27,276 bases of DNA from an uncultured Verrucomicrobiales bacterium. Lineage in GTDB: Bacteria > Verrucomicrobiota > Verrucomicrobiia > Verrucomicrobiales > Akkermansiaceae. Below, piece by piece: positions 7,633 to 15,055 of the stretch. The stretch's first letter is position 1. Each line of letters opens with the position of its first letter. The stretch is taken from assembly GCA_937905985.1 (NCBI GenBank), contig CALCWC010000123.1, forward strand, positions 1-27,276, written 5' to 3'. The translations under genes were made by a program, and so were the position numbers. The notes beneath the pieces were generated by a model, which saw only the letters and a program-made list of their open reading frames with translations, had not been told where the DNA came from and made no database searches.

Positions 7633-8772
7633 TTACGAAAGTTTGCTGTCGTGCTGTCTGCGGCGTGGCCAGTAGTTCTTGCTGGCCTGCTTGGAGTAGC
7701 GCTGGATGCTGGTGAGCAGGCCGATGGCCGCAATGGTGAAGACCAGGTTGGTGCCGCCGTAACTGATGAACGGCAGCGGCAGGCCGGAGTTCGGCAGGAG
7801 AGAGGTGACCACCATCATGTTCAGCACGGCCGGCCAGAAGATGGTGCACACCAGCCCCGTGGCCAGCAGCCGCCCGAACGTGTCCTGCGTCTGCAGCGCC
7901 AGAATCACACCCGCCAGCGTCATCAGCGTGAACAGCAGCAGTACCCCCGCCGTCCCCACAAAGCCCCATTCCTCGCCTATTTCCGCAAAGATGAAGTCCG
8001 TGTGCGCGAACGGCAGGTTGCCGTACTTTTCAATGCCGTCGCCCAGCCCCACCCCGGTGGCGCCTCCGCGTGCAAAGGCCAAAATGGAAATCCACTGCTG
8101 GCGGCCGGAGCCCTGGCTGAACGCCTGGGGGTCCATCCAGGCCTCGATACGCTCCATGCGGTTGGCGCTGCCCGTGGCCATCATGTAGAGCGCCAGCGCG
8201 CCCACCAGCAGCGCCAGCAGCAGCAGCCAGGACCGCGCGCCCGCCACGTACATCATGCAGAAGCCCGACATGCCGAGCGCCGCCGCCGTGCCCATGTCCT
8301 TCTCAAACAGGATGAGCAGCAGCGGGATGCCGAAGATGAGCCCCGGCCTCAGGAAGCCCTTGACGAAGGTTCCGGCCATCTCGCGGTGGGTGGTGTACCA
8401 GTCCGCGAGGGCGAGCATGAGGCATATCTTGGCCAGCTCGCTGGGCTGGAACATGAAGCCCAGGCTGATCCAGCGGGACTCGCCGTTGATGGTCTTGCCG
8501 ATGACCGGCGCGTAGCAGCATAACAGCAGCAGCGTGCACGTCCACCATATCAACCGCACGTACGGGCGCAGCTTGTGGTAGTCCATGCGGCTGATAAGCA
8601 GGGCCACGCCCAGCCCCAGTAGCGCGAACCCGCACTGCTTGCCCAGGTAGTCCTGCTCCACGCCGTTGACGGGAGGTGCGCTCAAGCCCGTGCTGGCCAC
8701 CATCACCACACCCAGCACCAGCAGGATGATGAAGCAGAACCAGATACAGATGATGCTCAGGCGCGAGGACAC
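7633..8772 (-). CDS. ftsW: Septal peptidoglycan polymerase FtsW (SEDS family)
   Basis: 379 residues with about ten hydrophobic membrane segments. FtsW is the SEDS glycosyltransferase that polymerises lipid II at the septum together with FtsI. Family landmarks visible are NGESRWISLGFMFQPSELAK, the AHTDFIFAEIGEEWG loop and the final SLLPNSGLPLPFISYGGTN segment. Placement between murD and murG with the FtsI gene upstream favours FtsW over RodA. The start is GTG at 8772, 21 bp after the LysM gene stop; no ATG occurs nearby and no SD is visible. Confidence 0.95.
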   Translation of the reverse strand: MSSRLSIICIWFCFIILLVLGVVMVASTGLSAPPVNGVEQDYLGKQCGFALLGLGVALLISRMDYHKLRPYVRLIWWTCTLLLLCCYAPVIGKTINGESRWISLGFMFQPSELAKICLMLALADWYTTHREMAGTFVKGFLRPGLIFGIPLLLILFEKDMGTAAALGMSGFCMMYVAGARSWLLLLALLVGALALYMMATGSANRMERIEAWMDPQAFSQGSGRQQWISILAFARGGATGVGLGDGIEKYGNLPFAHTDFIFAEIGEEWGFVGTAGVLLLFTLMTLAGVILALQTQDTFGRLLATGLVCTIFWPAVLNMMVVTSLLPNSGLPLPFISYGGTNLVFTIAAIGLLTSIQRYSKQASKNYWPRRRQHDSKLS

Positions 8773-8793
8773 GGGTTGGCGGCGTGGCGAGGG

Positions 8794-9669
8794 TTACTGG
8801 CTGACCTTGAGCTTCTGGCCGGGGCGGATCTTGCGGGCGTCCGCATCCGTCATGCCGTTGAGCTGCATGAGCTTCTTGAGGGAAAGCTTGTACTTGCGGG
8901 CGATGCCGCCCAGGGTCTCGCCCTTGGCAATGACATGCACCTTCTCGTGCTCGGCGGCAGCGGCTTGCTGCGCCGCGGCGGTACGCGCCTGCGGGGAATC
9001 CTTGGCCACCGGCACCTTGATGTACGACCCGGCAATCAGGTTGATGCGGCGCGCGGCATCCGGGTTGGCGGCCTTGAGGGCGTCCACCGTGGTGTTGTTG
9101 GCCACGGCGATGCTGCTCCAGGTGTCGCCCGATGCCACAAGGTGCTTGACCAGGACGGTGTTTGCGGTCTGTGCGGGGGCGGTGGGTGTCACTTCCTCCG
9201 CGGTGTCGTCATCAGCCACGGCCGGCATCTGGGTGATGTGGTTGGCGGCGGGAACCGTTTGCGTGCGCCGGGCGGGAGCCTGCGTGGTGGTGACGGGCTG
9301 CACGTCGGTGAGACGAATGGCACCGGGATTGTTGGTGGGCGTCTGTGTTGCGGTGACGGGCGTGGCGTTGGGGAAGGAGGGGCCGGCGTTCTGCTGCTCC
9401 GCGGGGGTGGGGGGAGCGGTGACGGTTGCGGCCACCACGGCCCCGGCGTTGCTCTTCTTGAGCTGGCCGCGCAGCAGGGCGCCGCCGATAAGTGCCAGGT
9501 GCAGCAGCAGCAGGCCCACAATCACGCGGATGATGACGGAGCTGCTGGTGGAGTCCTCCACCAGCCCGGTGTCGGATTGGTGCCGCTTGAGCTTGTTGAC
9601 GAAGCTGTGGAAGCGGCGGTGCTTTTTAGAGGCGCGGCCGAGGACTGAATCTTTGAGTTGCTTGTTCAT
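8794..9669 (-). CDS. Single-pass membrane protein with two periplasmic LysM domains, inside the dcw operon
   Basis: 291 residues. A basic cytoplasmic N-terminus (about 1-43, rich in Lys and Arg) is followed by a transmembrane segment (about 44-67) and a ~100-residue Thr/Pro/Ala-rich flexible linker. Two LysM repeats follow at about 173-221 and 244-289; the second begins VHVIAKGETLGGIARKY and ends IRPGQKLKV. LysM modules bind GlcNAc-containing glycans such as peptidoglycan. There is no catalytic domain. Its position between murD and ftsW, 27 bp after murD, suggests a wall-binding partner of the divisome. The topology (N-in, single helix, long linker, wall-binding end) resembles SPOR and FtsN proteins functionally but not in sequence. 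Its role is inferred from context only. Confidence 0.85.
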   Translation of the reverse strand: MNKQLKDSVLGRASKKHRRFHSFVNKLKRHQSDTGLVEDSTSSSVIIRVIVGLLLLHLALIGGALLRGQLKKSNAGAVVAATVTAPPTPAEQQNAGPSFPNATPVTATQTPTNNPGAIRLTDVQPVTTTQAPARRTQTVPAANHITQMPAVADDDTAEEVTPTAPAQTANTVLVKHLVASGDTWSSIAVANNTTVDALKAANPDAARRINLIAGSYIKVPVAKDSPQARTAAAQQAAAAEHEKVHVIAKGETLGGIARKYKLSLKKLMQLNGMTDADARKIRPGQKLKVSQ

Positions 9670-9696
9670 AAAATCGCTGTTTGGGTGATGGTGTTG

Positions 9697-11007
9697 TTAG
9701 AGGTTGAGGGCTTTGGCGACAGCGGCGCGGAAGCATTCCCCGCGCTGCACATAGCCTGTGAACTGGTCGAAAGATGATGTGCCGGGCGAGAACAGCACCA
9801 CGTCGCCCCGTTGCGCCTGCCGCACGGCTTCCGCCACCGCCTCCTGCACCGTGTCCACCACGTGCGTGGGGCAGACGGGTGAGAAGGTGCGCTCCAGCTG
9901 CTCCTTGATCTGCCCGAAGACGATGCAGCAGCGCGCCTTGTCGCGCAGCATGGTGTTGATGGCGGTGTAGTCCAGCCCCTTGTCCTTGCCGCCGGCAATC
10001 AGCACGATGGGACGGGTTTGGGAGCGCACGGCGGCCTCCGTGGAGTGCAGGTTCGTGCTCTTGGAATCGTTGAGCCAGAGGACGCCGTCCATCTCCGCAA
10101 CGGTTTCGCAGCGGTGGCCCGGCGGGTTGAAGGAGCGCACGCCCTCCGCCACGGCCTCCGCGGGAATGCCCACGGCGCGGCAGGCGAGGGTGGCGGCCAT
10201 GGTGTTCTCTGCATTGTGGGCCTGCTCCATGGTGGTGCCGCGCAGCTTCATGAGCGGGTGGCCGCCCTCCATGATGCAGCCGTCGGCGTAGTAGAGCTGG
10301 CCGCTGCTCACCACGGAGGAGAATCCCACGCGGCGCGGCTTGATGGGCGGCAGCTTCTCGCCCTCGCGGACGATGGCGATTTGCTCGCGCCCCATGTTCT
10401 GGAAGATTCGGCACTTGGCGTTGTAGTAGTCCTCCACCTTCTTGTAACGGTCCATGTGGTCCGGGGCAAAGTTGAGCCAGATGGCCACCTCCGGTTTGAA
10501 GTTGATGATGGTTTCCAGCTGGAAGGATGAAATCTCCAGCACGGCGAACTCAGGCACCGGCTCCATCAGTACCACCTCGGAGAGCGGGAAGCCGTAGTTG
10601 CCGCAGGCCTTGGCGCTGCGCCCGGCCTGGTTGAGGATGTGCTCGACGAGCGCGGTGGTGGTGGTTTTCCCGTTGGTGCCGGTGATGGCGATGATGCGCG
10701 AGGTGCAGTAGGCGAACGCCAGCTCCGTCTCCCCGATCACGGGTGCGCCCGAGCATGCGAACGCCAGCGTCCACGGAATATCGGCCTCAATGCCGGGGGA
10801 AATCACCACCAGGTCCGCCTTGTATCCGTGCGCGTGCTCCTCCGTGGCGCCTGCCACAAAGGGGATTTGTGCATCACTGCAAAAGGCCTTGGGGTTGGCA
10901 TCGAAGATGCACACTTCCGCCGCGCCCTTGGCGAGCGCCAGATGCGCGGCACCCAAGCCGCTGCGCCCGGCTCCCAGGATGGCTATTTTCTTGCCGTTGA
11001 GGTTCAT
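9697..11007 (-). CDS. murD: UDP-N-acetylmuramoyl-L-alanine:D-glutamate ligase MurD
   Basis: 436 residues. MurD adds D-Glu to UDP-MurNAc-L-Ala in the cytoplasm with ATP. The N-terminal UDP-binding fold begins IAILGAGRSGLG (8-19). The central ATPase has GTNGKTTT (110-117) and then SSFQLE and NFAPDHMDRY, the Mur ligase metal and carbamoyl-lysine region. The C-terminal domain has LNDSKSTN, typical of MurD, and ends with FSPGTSSFDQF. It starts 15 bp after the mraY stop without a visible SD. Confidence 0.97.
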   Translation of the reverse strand: MNLNGKKIAILGAGRSGLGAAHLALAKGAAEVCIFDANPKAFCSDAQIPFVAGATEEHAHGYKADLVVISPGIEADIPWTLAFACSGAPVIGETELAFAYCTSRIIAITGTNGKTTTTALVEHILNQAGRSAKACGNYGFPLSEVVLMEPVPEFAVLEISSFQLETIINFKPEVAIWLNFAPDHMDRYKKVEDYYNAKCRIFQNMGREQIAIVREGEKLPPIKPRRVGFSSVVSSGQLYYADGCIMEGGHPLMKLRGTTMEQAHNAENTMAATLACRAVGIPAEAVAEGVRSFNPPGHRCETVAEMDGVLWLNDSKSTNLHSTEAAVRSQTRPIVLIAGGKDKGLDYTAINTMLRDKARCCIVFGQIKEQLERTFSPVCPTHVVDTVQEAVAEAVRQAQRGDVVLFSPGTSSFDQFTGYVQRGECFRAAVAKALNL

Positions 11008-11022
11008 GGTGGATGGATTCGT

Positions 11023-12123
11023 TTAGAGGATATGGAGAGCGGAAACATCCATGGAAATGCCGCAGGCATCCAGGACCAGCATGGAAAGCGAAATGCCGGC
11101 GGCCGCCAGCAGGAGACCCACCAGCCAGAAGCGCACGCACACCTGCGTCTCGCTCAAGCCGCCCTTCTCGAAGTGGTGGTGGATGGGGGCCATGCGGAAG
11201 AAGCGCACCCCCTCGCCGCGCGTGATGCGCGTGTACTTGAACCACATCACCTGAATCATCACGGACACCGCCTCCGCCACGAACATGCCGCCCACAATCA
11301 CCAGCAGCAGTTCCGTGCGCGTGCATACCGCCACCGTGCCCAGGGCGCCGCCCAGCGCCAGCGAGCCCGTGTCGCCCATGAACATCTTGGCCGGGTTGCA
11401 GTTGAACCACAGGAAGCCCGCGCATGCGGATGCAATGGCCAGCAGGAAGGGAATCAGCGGTACGGCCGTGCCCGGCGCCTGGGAGGGGGAGATGCTGTCC
11501 GGCGTGCAGAGAAGCAGAACACAGAAGGCCAGGGAGGCAATCACCATGAGACCGGACGCCAGCCCGTCCAGCCCGTCCGTCAGGTTCACGGCGTTGGAGG
11601 AGCCGATGATGACCAGAAGCGCCAGCGGGATGAAGAACACGCCGATGTCAAGCATGCCGTAGAACGGCACGTACATGGCGGTGATGCTCGGGATGGTGAT
11701 GTACAGGTAGAACGCGGAACCCACGGCCGCCACGGCCTGAATGGCTATCTTGAACCACCCGCTCACGCCGTCCGTGCTGTGCCGGGTGATTTTCGCGTAG
11801 TCGTCCAGCCAGCCCAGAAGCGCGGTCACCGCGGTCACGAACACGCAGCACTGCACGCGCGCGTCCGCCATGTCCAGGAACAGCACGCTGGTGAGCAACA
11901 GGCTGCCGATGAGCATGACGCCGCCCATGGTGGGCGTGCCAACCTTGCCCTGGTGTTCCGGCGCGAGCACGCCCTTGCGGGCCTCGCGGATGGGTTGCCC
12001 CGCCTTCATGGCGCGCAGTATGTTTACCACGCGGTTGCCGATGCACAACGAGATGACAAACGGAACAAGCAGAGCCAGCAGGATCTGCACAGGTACGGAA
12101 AGGTTGGTAATGAAATTAATCAT
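11023..12123 (-). CDS. mraY: Phospho-N-acetylmuramoyl-pentapeptide transferase MraY
   Basis: 366 residues, about ten membrane helices. MraY transfers phospho-MurNAc-pentapeptide to undecaprenyl phosphate, forming lipid I. Diagnostic motifs are GTPTMGG (62-68), the WLDDYAK Asp pair (D106/D107), SNAVNLTDGLDGLA (176-189), FNCNPAKMFMGDTGSLALGG and APIHHHFEKGG with the three histidines. All catalytic residues are present. Its ATG overlaps the murF TGA in an ATGA junction (12120-12123), indicating translational coupling. Confidence 0.98.
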   Translation of the reverse strand: MINFITNLSVPVQILLALLVPFVISLCIGNRVVNILRAMKAGQPIREARKGVLAPEHQGKVGTPTMGGVMLIGSLLLTSVLFLDMADARVQCCVFVTAVTALLGWLDDYAKITRHSTDGVSGWFKIAIQAVAAVGSAFYLYITIPSITAMYVPFYGMLDIGVFFIPLALLVIIGSSNAVNLTDGLDGLASGLMVIASLAFCVLLLCTPDSISPSQAPGTAVPLIPFLLAIASACAGFLWFNCNPAKMFMGDTGSLALGGALGTVAVCTRTELLLVIVGGMFVAEAVSVMIQVMWFKYTRITRGEGVRFFRMAPIHHHFEKGGLSETQVCVRFWLVGLLLAAAGISLSMLVLDACGISMDVSALHIL

Positions 12124-13517
12124 TTGGTTGAAACGGGATTGAGTGAGGGGAAGAGTTCGTACATGGTTCGCTCCATGCCTGCGGAGCGGGAACCCTTGAA
12201 GAGGATGGCGTCACCGGGCTGGATGAGCGGGCGCAGGGCGGCGGCGGCTTCCGCGGGCGTGGCCACCAGCATGGCGGGAATGCTCTCCGCGGCGGCCTGG
12301 CACAGCGCGGTGGTTTCCGCGCATTCGTTGCCCACCACCACCACGGCGGCGTAGCCCAGGGAGGCGGCGCACCAGCCCATGTCTGCATGGGCGGCAATGC
12401 CGGCCTCGCCCAGTTCTCCCATCTTGCCGAGCACGGCGAAGCGGTTGTTGGGGCCCTTGAGCGCGGCCACGGTTTCCAGCGCGGCCTTCATGCTTTCCGG
12501 GTTGGCGTTGTAGGTGTCGTCCACCACGGTGAAACCGTCCACTTGGGTGCAAGCGAGTCTTCCGCGGGTGAGGGCGGGAGAGGCCAGGCCAGCGGCGATT
12601 TCCTCCAGCGAGCATCCGAGCTTCCATCCGGCGGCTGCGGCCAGCAGGCTGTTGGTGACCATGTGAGCGCCGGGCACGGGAAGGGCAATGTTGATTTCGC
12701 CCAGCCCCTCGATGGAAAGGGTGTAGGTGGTGCCGGAGGGGGAGCTGCGCTGGTTGAGCGCCTGCACGGGCGAGTGGTAGTCGCCCACGGGGATGGGCGT
12801 GGCGTCCGTCTGCGCGGCGATGTAGCCGGCGTAGTCGTCCAGCGCCGGGTAGATCATGAATCCGTCTTCCGGCAGGGCGCGCGCAACGGTGCATTTCTCA
12901 TCCGCGATGGCATCGCGCGTGCCGAGGAATTCCAGGTGGGCGGAGCCGATGGTGGTGATGATGCCGATGCGGGGCTGCACCATGTTGCAGAGGGGAGCGA
13001 GCTCTCCCTTGTGGTTCATGCCCATCTCCCATACGGCGGCCTCCGTTCCCTTCCCGGTGGAGAGGATGCTGAGCGGCACGCCGATGTGGTTGTTGAGGTT
13101 GCCCTTGGTGGCCACGGCATTGTAGTGTTGCCGCAGGATAGCGAGCGTCATGTCCTTGGTGCTGGTCTTGCCGCTGGAGCCGGTGAGGCCCACCACGCGG
13201 ATGGGTTCCAGCTGCCCGCGCCACCACTTGGCCAGGCTTTGCAGCGCGGCCAGCGTGTCTGCCACCTGCACCACGGTGCACGCAGGATCGTACTCGCCCT
13301 CCAGGCGGGATACCACCACGGCCGCCGCACCCTTGCGGGAGGCGTCCGCCGCAAACGAGTTGCCGTCGAAGCGCTCGCCGTTCAGGGCGAGGAAGATGCA
13401 GCCGGACTGCACGGCGCGGCTGTCCGTGGTGAGCCCGCCGGTCACGCCGCGTTCACCGCGCGCCACGGCGGTTCCGCCGGTGGCTTCAAGCAGCTCGTCT
13501 ATGGTTATGGTGGTCAT
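12120..13517 (-). CDS. murF: UDP-MurNAc-tripeptide:D-alanyl-D-alanine ligase MurF
   Basis: 465 residues. MurF adds D-Ala-D-Ala to complete the UDP-MurNAc-pentapeptide. It has the N-terminal Mur ligase domain with TTDSRAV (30-36), the ATP loop GLTGSSGKTSTKD (111-123), where the SSGKT form is typical of MurF, then MGMNHKGEL and VVDDTYNANPESM, a strong MurF signature. The start overlaps the murE stop by 4 bp (13514-13517) and the stop overlaps the mraY start. Confidence 0.97.
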   Translation of the reverse strand: MTTITIDELLEATGGTAVARGERGVTGGLTTDSRAVQSGCIFLALNGERFDGNSFAADASRKGAAAVVVSRLEGEYDPACTVVQVADTLAALQSLAKWWRGQLEPIRVVGLTGSSGKTSTKDMTLAILRQHYNAVATKGNLNNHIGVPLSILSTGKGTEAAVWEMGMNHKGELAPLCNMVQPRIGIITTIGSAHLEFLGTRDAIADEKCTVARALPEDGFMIYPALDDYAGYIAAQTDATPIPVGDYHSPVQALNQRSSPSGTTYTLSIEGLGEINIALPVPGAHMVTNSLLAAAAGWKLGCSLEEIAAGLASPALTRGRLACTQVDGFTVVDDTYNANPESMKAALETVAALKGPNNRFAVLGKMGELGEAGIAAHADMGWCAASLGYAAVVVVGNECAETTALCQAAAESIPAMLVATPAEAAAALRPLIQPGDAILFKGSRSAGMERTMYELFPSLNPVSTK

Positions 13518-15055
13518 GCGCGCGGGTTGTTCTTTCTTCCCTCCGGCTTGCGGGAGGGCACGCTGATGCCATCCGGGTTCTTTTCCCGGTAGTACTTCTG
13601 CACCACGGCGGCATCTGAGAAGGTGATGGTTTCCTTGGCGAAGATCTGGTAGTTCTCATGCCCCTTTCCGGCAATGAGCACCACGTCGCCGGGGCGGGAG
13701 ATTTCCAGCGCGGCGCGGATGGCTTCCTCGCGGTCGGTGATGCGGTGCTGCTTCTCCTTCGGGATGCCGGGCATGATTTCGTCGATGATGGCGTCCGGGT
13801 CCTCTGTGCGGGGGTTGTCGCTCGTGGCCACGCAGATGTCGCTGTACTGCGCCGCCGCCTTGCCCATCAGCGGGCGCTTCGTGCGGTCGCGGTCGCCGCC
13901 GCAGCCGAACACCGTGATGAGGCGCCCGGAGTGGCAGAGGTGTTTCAGCGAGCGGCACACGTTCTCCACGGCATCCGGCGTGTGGGCGTAGTCCACGAAG
14001 CACTGCACGTTGTTGACGCTGCTGACCAGCTCGATGCGGCCGGGCACCTGCGGGGTCTGGGCCAGGCAGGTGATGGCATCCTGGATGTTGATGCCGGCGC
14101 ATACGGCGCCTGCGAGGGCGGCGAGGCTGTTGGAGAGGTTGAACTTGCCGATGAGCGGGGTGCGCACGAGGTACTGGCGGCCCTGGTACTCCAGCTGGTA
14201 TTGGCTGCCCTTGAGGGAGATGAGCTTGGGCGTGACGTGGAAATCCGCCCCTGCCGCCTCGCCGAACGTGCGCACGCGCATGTAGGACTTCAGCTCGTTG
14301 GCCAGGCGGCGCCCGTACTCGTCGTCGATGTTGATGACGGCGGTGGACTTCACCGCCTCCTTTTCAGCCATGCGCGTGAACAGCAGCTTCTTGGCCTGGT
14401 AGTAGCTCTCCATGTCGCCGTGGTAGTCCAGGTGGTCCTGCGTGAGATTGGTGAACACGCCCACGCGGAACAGCGTGCCGGAGGTGCGCTGCTGGTCCAA
14501 GGCGTGGGACGACACTTCCATGGCTACCGCGCGGCAGCCGTTCTCCACCATGGTGGCAAACATGGACTGCAGCTCCGCGCAGCCGGGTGTGGTGTTGTGC
14601 GAGGGCGTGCGGCGCGCGCCGTCGTCGTAGATGATGGTGCCGATGAGGCCGGCGCGCTGCCAGACAGCGCGGAAGATGGAGTTGCAGAGGTAGCTGATGG
14701 TGGTCTTGCCGTTGGTGCCGGTGACGCCCAGGACAACCATCTTGGTGCTGGGGAAATCGTTCCAGGCGCTCATGATGCGGCCGTTGGCGCGCCGGGAGTC
14801 CGGCACCTGCACCCAGCAGATGTTCTTTTCGGTGGCCTCGGCGCTCACGGGGGTTTCCGCCACAATGGCCGCCGCTCCCGCCGCAATCGCGTCCGGTATG
14901 GCGCTGTGACCATCGAATTGCGTGCCTTTCACGGCGATGTAGCAGCAGCCCGGTATCACCTTGCGGCTGTCATCCGTCACCAGGGTGAGCGGCTTTTTGA
15001 GCTTGCCTGTGATGGTAGCTCCCGTAACGACTGAAAAGATGGATTGCTTGTTCAT
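13514..15055 (-). CDS. murE: UDP-MurNAc-L-alanyl-D-glutamate:meso-diaminopimelate ligase MurE
   Basis: 513 residues. MurE adds the third amino acid of the stem peptide. ATP-binding loop GTNGKTT (113-119); substrate region NTTPG (154-158); QDHLDYHGDME; and the specificity motif DNPRTEDP with DNPR at 413-416, which in characterised enzymes selects meso-diaminopimelate rather than lysine. The wall is therefore inferred to be of the meso-DAP type, consistent with a Gram-negative envelope and with a substrate for the L,D-transpeptidase in the same operon. A basic C-terminal tail rich in Lys and Arg extends past the usual end. It overlaps ftsI by 4 bp and murF by 4 bp. Confidence 0.97.
   Translation of the reverse strand: MNKQSIFSVVTGATITGKLKKPLTLVTDDSRKVIPGCCYIAVKGTQFDGHSAIPDAIAAGAAAIVAETPVSAEATEKNICWVQVPDSRRANGRIMSAWNDFPSTKMVVLGVTGTNGKTTISYLCNSIFRAVWQRAGLIGTIIYDDGARRTPSHNTTPGCAELQSMFATMVENGCRAVAMEVSSHALDQQRTSGTLFRVGVFTNLTQDHLDYHGDMESYYQAKKLLFTRMAEKEAVKSTAVINIDDEYGRRLANELKSYMRVRTFGEAAGADFHVTPKLISLKGSQYQLEYQGRQYLVRTPLIGKFNLSNSLAALAGAVCAGINIQDAITCLAQTPQVPGRIELVSSVNNVQCFVDYAHTPDAVENVCRSLKHLCHSGRLITVFGCGGDRDRTKRPLMGKAAAQYSDICVATSDNPRTEDPDAIIDEIMPGIPKEKQHRITDREEAIRAALEISRPGDVVLIAGKGHENYQIFAKETITFSDAAVVQKYYREKNPDGISVPSRKPEGRKNNPRA

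Noticed and set aside
10639..12354. 571-codon plus-strand open frame opposite murD, mraY and murF
   Set aside because: Shadow of three well-supported Mur genes; His/Gln/Arg-rich composition and no recognisable fold.
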